Of a stretch of 20,950 nucleotides of DNA, positions 6,007 through 13,639 are shown in pieces. The notes under the pieces were generated by a model, which saw only the letters and a list, made by a program, of their open reading frames with translations, searched no databases and was not told the DNA's origin. Location of the stretch: assembly GCA_025928435.1 (NCBI GenBank), contig JAICJM010000052.1:1-20950 (forward strand), given 5' to 3'. The translations under genes were made by a program, and so were the position numbers. Source of the stretch: Thermoleophilia bacterium. GTDB taxonomy: Bacteria > Actinomycetota > Thermoleophilia > Gaiellales > JAICJC01. Positions within the stretch are counted from its first letter, which is position 1. Each line of letters starts with the position of its first letter.

Positions 6007-7232
6007 GTCGCCTCCGCCGGCTCGGGCGGCGGCCGCCGGAAGGCCGCCGCCACGGCGGCGAGGAGCAGCATCCCCGCGCCGACGATGGCCGCGAGCACCA
6101 CGAAGCCGCCTCGGGCGCCGGCATGGTTCACGAGCGGCCCCATGCCCAGGGTCACTCCGACCTGGAGCAGCATCGACACGAGCAGGAACGTCGACGACGT
6201 GCGCCCCATCACCTCGTTGGGCACGACCTTGAACAGGTAGGCAGAGGTGATCACCCGGAACGCCGACGAGCAGAACCCGGCGAGGAACAGCAGCGGGTAG
6301 AACGCCGCCACGGCGGCGGGCGAGCCCGCCAGCGCGAGGTAGCTGCCGATCAGGACGACGAGCACGGCCGTCATCGCCCGCCACTCCCCCAGCCGCAGTA
6401 CGAGCAGCGCGGCGAACATGCCCGACGCCATCGCGCCGACGCCGTACGTCATGTCGGCCAGGCCGTACGCCGTCGCGCTGAGGTGCAGCACGTGGAGCAC
6501 GTAGGCGACGAGGACGACGTTCAGGCTGATGGTCGCCACCCAGGGGATCACGCTCGCGACGCCCAGGCCGGCGATCGCGCGATGGCGGCGCAGATACCCG
6601 AATCCCGCCCGCGCCATCGCCAGGCCCGATTCGTGCGGGCCCTCGGCGGGCGCCGGCCGATGGTGGAGGGCGAGCAGCGCGAGCGCGGAGAGGGCGTACG
6701 TCCCGGCGTCGATGGCAAACGCGGTGCCGAGCCCGTAGCGGACGAGGATCGGCCCGCCGAGCGCCGCGCCCGTCAGGCTCCCCGCCTGCCACACGATCTC
6801 CACGAGCCCGCTCGCCGCGGTCAGCTGCTCCGGCCGGATCACCCCCTGGAGGAGGGCGGTGATCGCAGGCCAGAACACGCTGTGGCCGAGCCCGATCACG
6901 AAGGTGAGCGCGTAGAGCGCGAGCAGCGGCGGCGAGCCGGCGAAGGCGAGTGCCGCCATGACCGCGACGAGCCCGAGCCGCGCGACGTCGGCCGAGATCG
7001 CGAGCATCCTGCGCGGGTACCGGTCGGCGAGCGGCCCGGAGAACGGGAGCATGAAGATCCCCGATCCCAGGCCGATCGCCCACACGAGCGCCACCGACGT
7101 CGCCGACCCGGTCCGGTCGAGCAGGTACCACCCGAGCGCGACGATGTGCAGGCCCGACCCCGCGGACGAGAGCACCTCGCCCGTGAAGTAGAGGCGGAAG
7201 TCGCGGTCGCCGAGGGGCGCGAACGGGTTCAT
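6003..7232 (-). CDS. MFS transporter
   Basis: A 409-residue major facilitator with about 12 membrane segments. It starts MNPFAPLGDRDFRLYFTGEV, a typical opening for the MFS_3/enterobactin-exporter-like group, and carries motif A as GPLADRYPRRML after the second helix. The second half begins near VIPWVATISLNVVLV. ATG 7232 overlaps the upstream TrmO-like stop as ATGA, so the genes are coupled. No dedicated regulator sits in the cluster and the substrate cannot be predicted. It is unrelated in position to the other MFS gene in the window, which has its own ArsR-type regulator. Confidence 0.9.
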   Translation of the reverse strand: MNPFAPLGDRDFRLYFTGEVLSSAGSGLHIVALGWYLLDRTGSATSVALVWAIGLGSGIFMLPFSGPLADRYPRRMLAISADVARLGLVAVMAALAFAGSPPLLALYALTFVIGLGHSVFWPAITALLQGVIRPEQLTAASGLVEIVWQAGSLTGAALGGPILVRYGLGTAFAIDAGTYALSALALLALHHRPAPAEGPHESGLAMARAGFGYLRRHRAIAGLGVASVIPWVATISLNVVLVAYVLHVLHLSATAYGLADMTYGVGAMASGMFAALLVLRLGEWRAMTAVLVVLIGSYLALAGSPAAVAAFYPLLFLAGFCSSAFRVITSAYLFKVVPNEVMGRTSSTFLLVSMLLQVGVTLGMGPLVNHAGARGGFVVLAAIVGAGMLLLAAVAAAFRRPPPEPAEAT

Positions 7233-7654
7233 CCGTCGTCGGACTCGCGCATGACCGGCTTGATGTCGACGACGGGCGTGCCGTCGACCGCCTCGAGCGC
7301 GCCGACCTCCAGCATGCCGTCGGCGATCCCCGTGACGGTGACGCGGTGCACGCCGATCGGGTTCGGGCGTCCGGGCGAGCGGGTGGCGAAGACACCGGCG
7401 AGCGGGACGGTGTGGTCGCCGCGGGGATGCACGTGGCGGACGTCGCGGCTCGCCTGGTGCAGCCAGGTGAGCACGACGATGTCGTCCCCGGCGGCGAGCC
7501 CGTCGAGCGCCGCCCGGAACTCCGGCAGGATCTCGAGCCGGGCCGGGGGTGCGCCCTCGAACGCCTGCCTGGGCGCCTCGCGCGGGGACCGCAGGGTCGA
7601 GCGGACAACGCCGATCGGGTGCAGCTCGTACGTGTCGGGCTCCGTGCCGGCCAT
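7229..7654 (-). CDS. TrmO/TsaA-like tRNA methyltransferase
   Basis: A 141-residue member of the TsaA/TrmO beta-barrel family, whose E. coli member N6-methylates the threonylcarbamoyl-adenosine at position 37 of some tRNAs using SAM. Diagnostic sequence is ELHPIGVVRST (10-20), VLTWLHQASRDV (61-72), the signature TRSPGRPNPIGVHRV (91-105) and VVDIKPV (128-134). It has the short single-domain form, lacking the C-terminal extension of E. coli TrmO, so its substrate may differ. It is first in a coupled cluster with an MFS transporter and is separated from the divergent GNAT gene by only 26 bp. The link to transport is unexplained. Confidence 0.88.
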   Translation of the reverse strand: MAGTEPDTYELHPIGVVRSTLRSPREAPRQAFEGAPPARLEILPEFRAALDGLAAGDDIVVLTWLHQASRDVRHVHPRGDHTVPLAGVFATRSPGRPNPIGVHRVTVTGIADGMLEVGALEAVDGTPVVDIKPVMRESDDG

Positions 7655-7680
7655 CGTTCGAATACCGTGCGCCGCAGCCT

Positions 7681-8436
7681 ATGCCCGCTGTCGCCGACCT
7701 GCTGAGACGCGCCGCCGAGGCCAACGCGGCCAGCTTCGACGCCATCGCGGCCGCGTCGGCCGGCGGGCGCAGCCTGACCGAGCCGGGCATCCGCGCGATC
7801 GCGACGCCGGCGGCGCCCGAGCGGCCGCTCTTCAATGCCGCGTTCGGGCTCGAGCCGGGCGCGCTCGCCGCCGCCTACGACCGGCTGGCCGGTTTCTACG
7901 CCGACGCCCGCGTCCCGCGCTGGACGGCGTTCGTCGACCCGGCCGACGCCGACTCCGTGGCGGCGCTCGCCGAGAACGGCCACGAGCTCGACGCGGAGCC
8001 GCGGATGATGCTGGGGCAGACGGACGACGTCGCGGGCGCCGATGCCCCGATCAAGCTCGATCCCGCGCCGGCGCCGGAAACGATTGCCGCCCTGAACGAC
8101 CGCGTCTACGGCTACCCCGGGAGCTTCGCCCGCACGCTGCGCTCGCTGGACGGGCTGGATGCGGCCGTGGCCCTCGCCGGCGGCGAGCCGGTGGCGTGCG
8201 CCCTCGCCCACCATGCCGGCGGGGACTGCCACATCACGCTCGTCGCGACGTTACCCGCGCACCGGCGCCAGGGGATCGCGAGCGGTCTCATCCGCCGCCT
8301 CGTCCGCCACGGCCGCGAGCGCGGGTGCACGACGACGTCGCTGGTCGCGACCCGCAGCGGCGCGCCGGTCTACGCTCGGCTCGGCTACCGCGACCTCGGC
8401 GCGGTGCAGATGTGGGAGCGTCCCGCGGACCGATGA
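7681..8436 (+). CDS. GNAT family N-acetyltransferase
   Basis: A 251-residue protein with a C-terminal GNAT domain (about residues 125-251). The acetyl-CoA pyrophosphate loop is LPAHRRQGIASGLI (191-204), followed by the helix LVRHGRERGCTTTSLVAT and the motif B segment SGAPVYARLGYRDLG (226-240). The N-terminal ~120 residues look like a degenerate GNAT half (TAFVDPADADSVAALAENGHEL), so the protein may be a tandem GNAT. ATG 7681 gives a natural N-terminus. TACCGT at 7663-7668 could be its -10. It is coupled by ATGA to the aldolase gene. The acetyl acceptor is unknown; a small metabolite amine is likely. Confidence 0.85.
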   Translation: MPAVADLLRRAAEANAASFDAIAAASAGGRSLTEPGIRAIATPAAPERPLFNAAFGLEPGALAAAYDRLAGFYADARVPRWTAFVDPADADSVAALAENGHELDAEPRMMLGQTDDVAGADAPIKLDPAPAPETIAALNDRVYGYPGSFARTLRSLDGLDAAVALAGGEPVACALAHHAGGDCHITLVATLPAHRRQGIASGLIRRLVRHGRERGCTTTSLVATRSGAPVYARLGYRDLGAVQMWERPADR

Positions 8437-9194
8437 GCGAGAACGCCATCACCCGGGCCATCGCCGCCCGCGGCGTCGCGGTCGGCGCCATGCTGTTCGA
8501 GTTCGACACGCCGGGCGTCATGCGCATCCTGGCCGCGGCCGGAGCGGACTTCGCTCTCTTCGACCTCGAGCACACGGCGTGGGACGCCGGGTCGCTGCGC
8601 CGCGTCCTTGCGACCGGCCGCGGCACCGGCGTCCACCCGCTCGTGCGAGCGGTGCGGGCCGAGTACGTGCAGATCGCCCCGGCCCTCGACGCCGGCGCCG
8701 GCGGCGTCATGGCGCCGATGATCGAGACCGCCGGGCAGGCGCGCGCCCTGGTCGAGGCGGCCCGCTACCCGCCGCTCGGCCGGCGCGGGTTCGGCGTCAT
8801 CATGAGCGACGAGCTCGCCGACGGCGGGCCGGGCGCGCGGGCCGAGCGGGCGAACCGCGAGAACGTCGTCATCGCCCAGATCGAGTCGCCGCAGGGGATC
8901 GAGAACGTCGAGGAGATCCTGGACGTGCCCGGGATCGACGTCGCCTGGCTGGGGCAGTTCGACCTCTCGCTGGGGCTGGGCGTCCCCGGCCAGTTCGACC
9001 ACCCGAGCTACCTGGACGCTGTCGGCCACCTCGTCCGCGCCGCCGGGGCGCGGGGCATCCCGCTCGGCCAGCTGGTCAGCTCGGTCGAGGCCGGGCGGGC
9101 GATGCGCGAGCTCGGCTTCCAGGTGCTCGCGTTCGCCGACATCTGGGTGTTCGAGCGGGCGCTGCGCGAGTCGCTCGACGGGCTGCGCCCGTGA
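8433..9194 (+). CDS. HpcH/HpaI family aldolase
   Basis: A 253-residue class II (metal-dependent) pyruvate aldolase of the HpcH/HpaI/GarL family, which reversibly cleaves 2-keto-4-hydroxy acids to pyruvate plus an aldehyde. Key positions are in place: the base His47 in FDLEHTAWD, Arg72 in LVRAVRAE, metal ligands Glu151 (QIESPQG) and Asp177 (LGQFDLSLGLG), and the Gly-rich GAGGVMAPMIET (88-99). The length is standard. ATG 8433 overlaps the previous stop (ATGA), and its own stop overlaps the next GTG (GTGA). It sits between two acetyltransferases, an unusual setting that hints at an amino or hydroxy-acid salvage route, though no specific substrate can be named. Confidence 0.93.
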   Translation: MSENAITRAIAARGVAVGAMLFEFDTPGVMRILAAAGADFALFDLEHTAWDAGSLRRVLATGRGTGVHPLVRAVRAEYVQIAPALDAGAGGVMAPMIETAGQARALVEAARYPPLGRRGFGVIMSDELADGGPGARAERANRENVVIAQIESPQGIENVEEILDVPGIDVAWLGQFDLSLGLGVPGQFDHPSYLDAVGHLVRAAGARGIPLGQLVSSVEAGRAMRELGFQVLAFADIWVFERALRESLDGLRP

Positions 9195-10000
9195 GGATCG
9201 CGACCGCAGCCGAGCTGCGCCGCGGCCGCCTGCTCGAGGTCTTCAACGCGGGCTTCTCGGACTACCTCGTCCCGCTCCAGCTCGACGAGGGCACCCTGCG
9301 GACGCACCTGCGCGAGAACGACATCGCCCTCGACCGCTCCCCGGTGGCGGTCGACGAGGAGCCGGTCGCCTTCGCGCTCCTGGGCATCCGCGGCCCGGAC
9401 GCGTGGATCGGCGGCATGGCGACGACGCCGGCACACCGCCGCCAGGGCCTCGCCCGGCGCATGCTGGACGCCGCAATCGATTCCGCGGCCGAGGCCGGGT
9501 GCGAGACGGTCTGGCTCGAGGTCGTCGACCGCAACGCCGCGGCCGTCGCGCTCTACCGCGCCCGCGGGTTCGCCGCGGGGCGCGACCTGGGGGTGTGGTC
9601 GCTGCCGGCGGCCGGGGGCGCCGGCGCGCGCGAGGTCGACGAGCGCGACGCCCACGACTGGATCGCGGCGCACCGCGAGGAGCGCGAGCCGTGGCAGCGC
9701 GCCGACGGGACGCTCGATCGGCTGCGCGAGGCCGGGGCGGCGCTGCGCGGGCTCCTGCTCGAGCGGTCGGGGGAGATCGCCGGGGCGGTCGTCTGCCGCG
9801 ACGCGACGGCGGTGAGCGTGCTTCAGCTGGCGGCGGTCGACGACGAGGCCGCCGACGCCCTGCTCGGGGCAGCCGCGAACGGCCGCCCGCTGCACGTCAC
9901 GAACGCGCCTGCCGACGGGCGCGTCTCACGTGTCCTCGAGCGCCGCGGCGCGAGCGTCATCGCCCGGCAGCACGAGATGCGCCTGGCGCTGCCCGCATAG
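9191..10000 (+). CDS. GNAT family N-acetyltransferase with C-terminal extension
   Basis: A 269-residue protein. The N-terminal half is a complete GNAT domain: AWIGGMATTPAHRRQGLARRM (71-91, CoA loop RRQGLA) and DRNAAAVALYRARGFAAG (113-130). The C-terminal half (about 145-269) keeps the size of a second GNAT lobe but lacks a clear RxxGxG loop, so it is probably non-catalytic. GTG 9191 is fixed by the GTGA overlap with the aldolase stop. It is the last gene of a three-gene cluster, and its end overlaps the convergent heme A synthase gene by 44 bp. The substrate is unknown, possibly a product of the coupled aldolase. Confidence 0.87.
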   Translation: MRIATAAELRRGRLLEVFNAGFSDYLVPLQLDEGTLRTHLRENDIALDRSPVAVDEEPVAFALLGIRGPDAWIGGMATTPAHRRQGLARRMLDAAIDSAAEAGCETVWLEVVDRNAAAVALYRARGFAAGRDLGVWSLPAAGGAGAREVDERDAHDWIAAHREEREPWQRADGTLDRLREAGAALRGLLLERSGEIAGAVVCRDATAVSVLQLAAVDDEAADALLGAAANGRPLHVTNAPADGRVSRVLERRGASVIARQHEMRLALPA

Positions 10001-10898
10001 GCAGCGAGATCAGGCTGGCGGTCACGACGACCGTGATCAGCAGCGTGGCGGCCAGCGCGACGTGGACGGCGATCACGTCCCACGGCAGGCCATTTCGGTA
10101 CTGGTACTCGCCGACCGCGGCCTGGCATCCCAGGAGGACGACGGAGACGAGCGAGAGCCGCTGCGCCGCCGAGCCGCGGAACGCCCGCCACAGCCAGACC
10201 GCGAGCGCGACGAGGAGCACCGTGAACGTCGTCGCCACCCGCACGTGCACCCAGGCGGCGTCGTAGAAGTTGCCGATCCGCTCGATCGGGGTGGTCGTGC
10301 TGCCCGGGTGCGGGCCCGAGGCGGTCACGAACGCGCCGGACACGATCAGGGCCAGGTAGACGGCCACCGCGCCCCACGCCAGCAGGCCGATGCGGCCGAC
10401 CGCCGCCCGCGCGACGGCGGGCCTGAACGCGGCCACGGTCGCCCAGGTCGAGATCGAGACGACCACCATCGCGAGCAGGAAGTGGGACATGACCAGATAC
10501 GGGTTCAGGTCGAAGGCGACGGTCACGGCACCGAGCGGCACCTGCGCGACCGTGCCGGCGGCCGCGATCGCGAGCGCGTGGGCGATCCGGCGATCCACGC
10601 CGGCAACGCGGTAGGCCAGGATCGCGGTGGCCACGGCGGCCAGCATCGCGATCCCCGAGATCGCCCGGTTCGAGAACTCGATCAGCGCGTGGGACGAGTC
10701 CTGCGGGACGAGCGCGTTGGCCTGGCAGGTGGGCCAGTGCGGGCACCCGAGCCCGGACGCCGTCAGGCGGACGAGGCCGCCGGTCGTGACGACGAGCCAG
10801 AGGATGACGAGCGTCGCGACCGCCATGCGCCGGAAGGTGCGCATCGAGACGGCGCGCGGTCGCAGGCGGGCGAGCGACGGCGTGTCGGCGTGGGCCAT
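9957..10898 (-). CDS. ctaA: COX15/CtaA family heme A synthase
   Basis: A 313-residue, eight-helix membrane protein that converts heme O to heme A for aa3-type cytochrome oxidase. Diagnostic features are GGLVRLTASGLGCPHWPTC (40-58), with the external cysteine pair Cys52/Cys58; HALIEFSNR (70-78), carrying a heme-ligand His and the catalytic Glu; SHFLLAM in the fourth helix; and AWVHVRVATTF and HVALA in the second four-helix half. The ATG at 10898 follows TACACT by 8 nt. Its 3' end overlaps the GNAT gene. No ctaB or cox genes are visible here, so it stands alone in this window. Confidence 0.93.
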   Translation of the reverse strand: MAHADTPSLARLRPRAVSMRTFRRMAVATLVILWLVVTTGGLVRLTASGLGCPHWPTCQANALVPQDSSHALIEFSNRAISGIAMLAAVATAILAYRVAGVDRRIAHALAIAAAGTVAQVPLGAVTVAFDLNPYLVMSHFLLAMVVVSISTWATVAAFRPAVARAAVGRIGLLAWGAVAVYLALIVSGAFVTASGPHPGSTTTPIERIGNFYDAAWVHVRVATTFTVLLVALAVWLWRAFRGSAAQRLSLVSVVLLGCQAAVGEYQYRNGLPWDVIAVHVALAATLLITVVVTASLISLPMRAAPGASRAAGR

Positions 10899-10906
10899 CT
10901 CCTGCC

Positions 10907-10912
10907 AGTGTA
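10907..10912 (-). promoter_or_regulatory. -10 box of heme A synthase gene
   Basis: TACACT on the minus strand is 8 nt before ATG 10898, giving a leaderless or near-leaderless start. GGCAGGAG also lies directly against the ATG, too close to be a good ribosome site. Confidence 0.42.
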
Positions 10913-11051
10913 TCCCGGCCCTGCCCTCGTCCCTGCACCCCGGAGGCCGCTCCGGCCGCTCACCACTTCTTCACGCAAATATGACGCAAATACCGCGATC
11001 GCCCGGTTTGACCGATTGCAGAGTGGGCCGTGCGGATGGCACAGTCTGGGA

Positions 11052-11252
11052 GTGGTGGGTACGAGGTGGTCTCCGGTCGGTGGGCACGGCGCGGCAGCGC
11101 AGCCGCAGCGTGCTCCGAAGGGCGAGTTCGTCACGGGCGAGCTGGCCGCCGACTGCGCCCGATTCCTGGACGAGACGCGTCGGCGGGTCGAGCAGCGGCG
11201 CACCGTCGACACCCGCCCGCAGCTCGCGCGGGAGGCCTGGCGGCCGCAGTAG
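11052..11252 (+). CDS. Short ORF, possibly the displaced N-terminus of the nucleotidyltransferase
   Basis: A 66-residue reading frame from GTG 11052 (or GTG 11055). The second half, GEFVTGELAADCARFLDETRR then VEQRRTVDTRPQLAREAW, is written with almost purely G/C third positions and looks genuinely coding and helical. Its TAG (11250-11252) overlaps the first residues of the nucleotidyltransferase, which is in the -1 frame and has no usable start. It may be a free small protein translated just before the enzyme, or an N-terminal part split off by an indel or a frameshift. The first 20 residues are low in information and no good ribosome site is seen. No family is recognised. Confidence 0.4.
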   Translation: MVGTRWSPVGGHGAAAQPQRAPKGEFVTGELAADCARFLDETRRRVEQRRTVDTRPQLAREAWRPQ

Positions 11253-11974
11253 ATCCGGCCGTCCGCGGCTACGCCGACGCCCTCGCCGGCGTCCTGCGTG
11301 GCACCCTCGGCCCGGCGCTGATCGGCGTCTACCTGCACGGGTCGGCGGCCCTCGGGGACTACGACCCCGCCCGCAGCGACATCGACATCCTGGCCGTGTG
11401 CGCGGCGGCGCTCGACGCGGACGCACGCGCGCGGCTGGGCGCCGACCTCGGCCGTGAGGCCCTCCCGTGTCCCGCGAGCGCGGGGCTGGAGTTCAGTCTC
11501 GTCACGCAGGCCGCAGCCCGCGACCACGCGCGGGCTCCCTGGTACGAGCTCCACGGCTGGGACGAGCACGGCCACGTCCAATCCGGGCACGACCGGGGCG
11601 ACCCGGACCTGCCGCTGCACTTCGCGGTCGCGCGGCAGGTCGGGCTGGCCGTGTGGGGGCCGCCTGCGGCGGACGTCGTGCGCGACGTGCCCCGGGATGA
11701 GCTGATCGGACTGGCCGGCGACGAGCTCGACTGGGCGGTCGGGAACGCGAGCCCGAGCACGCAGGTCCTGACCGCCTGCCGGGCATGGGCGCTCTCCGCC
11801 GACGGCCGGTTCCGCTCGAAACGGGACGCCGCCGAGTGGGCGCTCCGAAACGGCGCGCCGGCGGTCGTCGCCGAGGTGCTGGCCGACCACCGGCGAGCCA
11901 CGGAGTCAGATCCCGACCCGGGGGCCGTCGCCGGCTTCGTCGCATCGGTTCGGACTCGGCTTCAGCACAAGTAG
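11237..11974 (+). CDS. AadA-like nucleotidyltransferase (start unresolved)
   Basis: An aminoglycoside-adenylyltransferase-like protein of about 240 residues. The nucleotidyltransferase core is YLHGSAALGDYDPARSDIDI, with the GS pair and the DxD metal motif; the C-terminal part (TACRAWALSADGRFRSKRDAAEWAL) matches the helical domain of AadA-type enzymes. Family members AMP-modify spectinomycin or streptomycin, but many chromosomal homologues have no proven resistance role. The conserved part opens at about 11250. There is no ATG, GTG or TTG between 11066 and that point in this frame, and an earlier start (11030, 11036, 11066) would overlap a well-coded ORF in another frame. CTG 11237 is given as a placeholder. 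The domain call is strong, the 5' end is not. Confidence 0.78.
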   Translation: MAAAVDPAVRGYADALAGVLRGTLGPALIGVYLHGSAALGDYDPARSDIDILAVCAAALDADARARLGADLGREALPCPASAGLEFSLVTQAAARDHARAPWYELHGWDEHGHVQSGHDRGDPDLPLHFAVARQVGLAVWGPPAADVVRDVPRDELIGLAGDELDWAVGNASPSTQVLTACRAWALSADGRFRSKRDAAEWALRNGAPAVVAEVLADHRRATESDPDPGAVAGFVASVRTRLQHK

Positions 11975-11977
11975 GCT
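11972..11977 (+). promoter_or_regulatory. -10 box of DUF202 gene
   Basis: TAGGCT, whose first three bases are the stop codon of the preceding gene, is 6 nt before ATG 11984. It is the same hexamer, at nearly the same distance, as in front of the MarR gene. Confidence 0.42.
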
Positions 11978-11983
11978 TTGGCC

Positions 11984-12376
11984 ATGTCCGAGAGCGAGCG
12001 CCGCCACACCCCCGCCGGGCGGCGCGCCTTCGACGAGGCACGGGACGCGACCCGGCGCACCCGCCTGGCCAACGAGCGCACCTATCTGGCCTGGTGGCGG
12101 ACCGGGCTCACGTCACTCGCGGTCAGCCTCGCCGCCGGCCGCGTGGTGCCGACCCTGTCGAAGGGCACGGCCTGGCCCTACGAGGTCGTCGGCGCGGGCT
12201 TCGCGGTCCTCGGCGTCGCGTGCATCGTGAACGCCTACCTGCGCGAGCACGAGATCGACCGGGCGCTGCGCGAGGGTCGGTTCGCGAACCTCGATCCCCG
12301 CTCCACCGTGCTGCTGACGGCGCTCGGCGTCGTCCTCGGCGTGCTCACGCTGGGGCTGATCGTGGTGAATCCGTAA
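11984..12376 (+). CDS. DUF202 (YidH-like) membrane protein
   Basis: A 130-residue protein of the DUF202 family, small inner-membrane proteins without an assigned function. The conserved core is TRLANERTYLAWWRTGLTSL, preceding the first membrane helix, then VVGAGFAVLGVACIVNAYL and VLLTALGVVLGVLTLGLIVV as the second and third helices, with the soluble HEIDRALREGRF between them. The ATG at 11984 is preferred to the in-frame TTG at 11978 because TAGGCT ends just before the TTG. Its last 32 bp overlap the convergent DUF72 gene. Confidence 0.86.
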   Translation: MSESERRHTPAGRRAFDEARDATRRTRLANERTYLAWWRTGLTSLAVSLAAGRVVPTLSKGTAWPYEVVGAGFAVLGVACIVNAYLREHEIDRALREGRFANLDPRSTVLLTALGVVLGVLTLGLIVVNP

Positions 12377-13295
12377 CCGCCACGCCGTCCTCCGTCAGGA
12401 TCTCGCGGAGCATCTCGGCATTCGTCGGCGCCTGGGCGATCGTCCCCTCCGGGCCGGCCGTGCGGCCGTTGTTGTTGAACATCGCGTAGGTGCGCTCCGA
12501 GAGCGACGACAGCTCGCGCAGCGGCTGCGACCACTCGGACAGCTCCTCGGGCGAGTAGAGGTAGTCGAACCGCTCGGCGGCGCTGCGGCCGCGCACGTTC
12601 CAGGTCGAGGCGTTGCGGCCGTGCAGGCGCAGGTAGGCGGTATCCGACGTGGCGGCGACGACCGTCGGCACCAGATTCTTCGCCTCCGTGCGAGGCGCGT
12701 CGACCATGACGTACGTCGCGCCGAGCGAGCGCAGGAAGTCGAGCGTGTCGCCGGCGTGCTCCGGCTCGAGCCACGACCGGTGCCGGAACTCGACCATCAT
12801 CTCGTCGCCGCCCAGCTGCTCCTTGGCCCACTCGAGGTACTCGAGCGAGGCCGGCTTGCGGGTGATGTAGGTGGGGAACTGCATCAGGATGCCGCCCAGC
12901 TTGCCGGCCTCGCGCAGCGGCTCGAGCGCGGCCCGGAAGCGGGTGAACACCTCGGCCCGCAGCTCGCGCGAGGGTCGCTCGATCCTGCCCTTGCCGTCGG
13001 TCTCGGCCTCGTCCCGCAGGTCGGGCGGGAGCTGCTCGGGCTTCACGGGATGGCGGGTCATCATCCCGAACGCCTTCACGTGGAAGACGAAGCCGGGCGG
13101 CGTGCGCCGCGCCCAGGCGGCGGCCGCGTCGGGGCTCGGCAGCGCGTAGTAGCTCGCATTCAGCTCCACGGTGTCGAAGCGGGCGGCGTAGTGCCCGAGC
13201 CGGGCCTCGGACGTGCGCACGGAGCTCGGGTACCAGACCTTGGTGAGCGTCTCGTCCGCCCACGAGCAGGTGCCGATGCGAACGGGCGCGCTCAC
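12345..13295 (-). CDS. DUF72 (YecE-like) family protein
   Basis: A 316-residue TIM-barrel protein of the widespread DUF72 family, whose biochemical role is not established. Family marks are RIGTCSWADETLTKVWYP (6-23), the strand FDTVELNASYYALPS, GFVFHVKAF, GGILMQFPTYI, MVEFRHRSWL, TAYLRLHGRN and TYAMFNNN. GTG 13295 overlaps the rhodanese stop as GTGA, so the two are translationally coupled, suggesting a shared function or dose. About 250 residues is common for the family, so this is a somewhat long member with a C-terminal extension. Confidence 0.92.
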   Translation of the reverse strand: MSAPVRIGTCSWADETLTKVWYPSSVRTSEARLGHYAARFDTVELNASYYALPSPDAAAAWARRTPPGFVFHVKAFGMMTRHPVKPEQLPPDLRDEAETDGKGRIERPSRELRAEVFTRFRAALEPLREAGKLGGILMQFPTYITRKPASLEYLEWAKEQLGGDEMMVEFRHRSWLEPEHAGDTLDFLRSLGATYVMVDAPRTEAKNLVPTVVAATSDTAYLRLHGRNASTWNVRGRSAAERFDYLYSPEELSEWSQPLRELSSLSERTYAMFNNNGRTAGPEGTIAQAPTNAEMLREILTEDGVAVTDSPRSAPA

Positions 13296-13621
13296 AGCAC
13301 GTACCCGCCGTCCGGCGTGAGCGGCAGGGCGGCCGCGGCCCAGGCGTGCAAGCCGCCCGCCAGGTTGCTGGCGTCGTACCCTGCGGCCACGAGGGCGTCT
13401 GCGGCATAGCCGCTGCGCGCGCCCGACCGGCACACGATCACGAGCGGGCGGTCGCGGGGAAGCTCGCCGGCGCGGGCCTGGAGCTCTCCCAGCGGGATCC
13501 AGAGCGAGCCGTCGACGTGGCCGGCCTCCCACTCCCGCGACTCGCGCACGTCGATCGCGACGGCGCCCTCGGCGAGGGCCGCACCGGCCTGCGCGGGCGT
13601 GAGCTGGGGGGCCAGGTCCAC
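13292..13621 (-). CDS. Rhodanese-like domain protein
   Basis: A 109-residue single-domain rhodanese (sulfurtransferase fold). VAIDVRESREWEAGHVDGSLWIP (21-43) is the substrate-side signature. The active loop is CRSGARS (64-70), with Cys64 able to hold a persulfide, and NLAGGLHAWAAAALPL closes the domain. GTG 13621 is preceded by the perfect -10 TACAAT. It is coupled to the DUF72 gene. The sulfur donor and acceptor are unknown. Confidence 0.92.
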   Translation of the reverse strand: MDLAPQLTPAQAGAALAEGAVAIDVRESREWEAGHVDGSLWIPLGELQARAGELPRDRPLVIVCRSGARSGYAADALVAAGYDASNLAGGLHAWAAAALPLTPDGGYVL

Positions 13622-13627
13622 GCCCCG

Positions 13628-13633
13628 ATTGTA
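13628..13633 (-). promoter_or_regulatory. -10 box of rhodanese-DUF72 unit
   Basis: TACAAT on the minus strand, the best -10 match in the window, is 6 nt before GTG 13621 and lies in the 18-bp gap after the NlpC/P60 stop. It implies a leaderless mRNA separate from the NlpC/P60 transcript. No clear -35 is seen. Confidence 0.5.
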
Positions 13634-13639
13634 GGTGGG

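Noticed and set aside
6123..8430. Long plus-strand open frame running through the MFS and TrmO-like region into the aldolase
   Set aside because: Only the part from 8433 is a real protein (HpcH/HpaI aldolase); the upstream part is low-complexity antisense of minus-strand genes.
11237..11974. Calling an antibiotic-resistance gene aadA
   Set aside because: The domain family fits but the identity to true resistance enzymes cannot be judged here, and the 5' end is uncertain.
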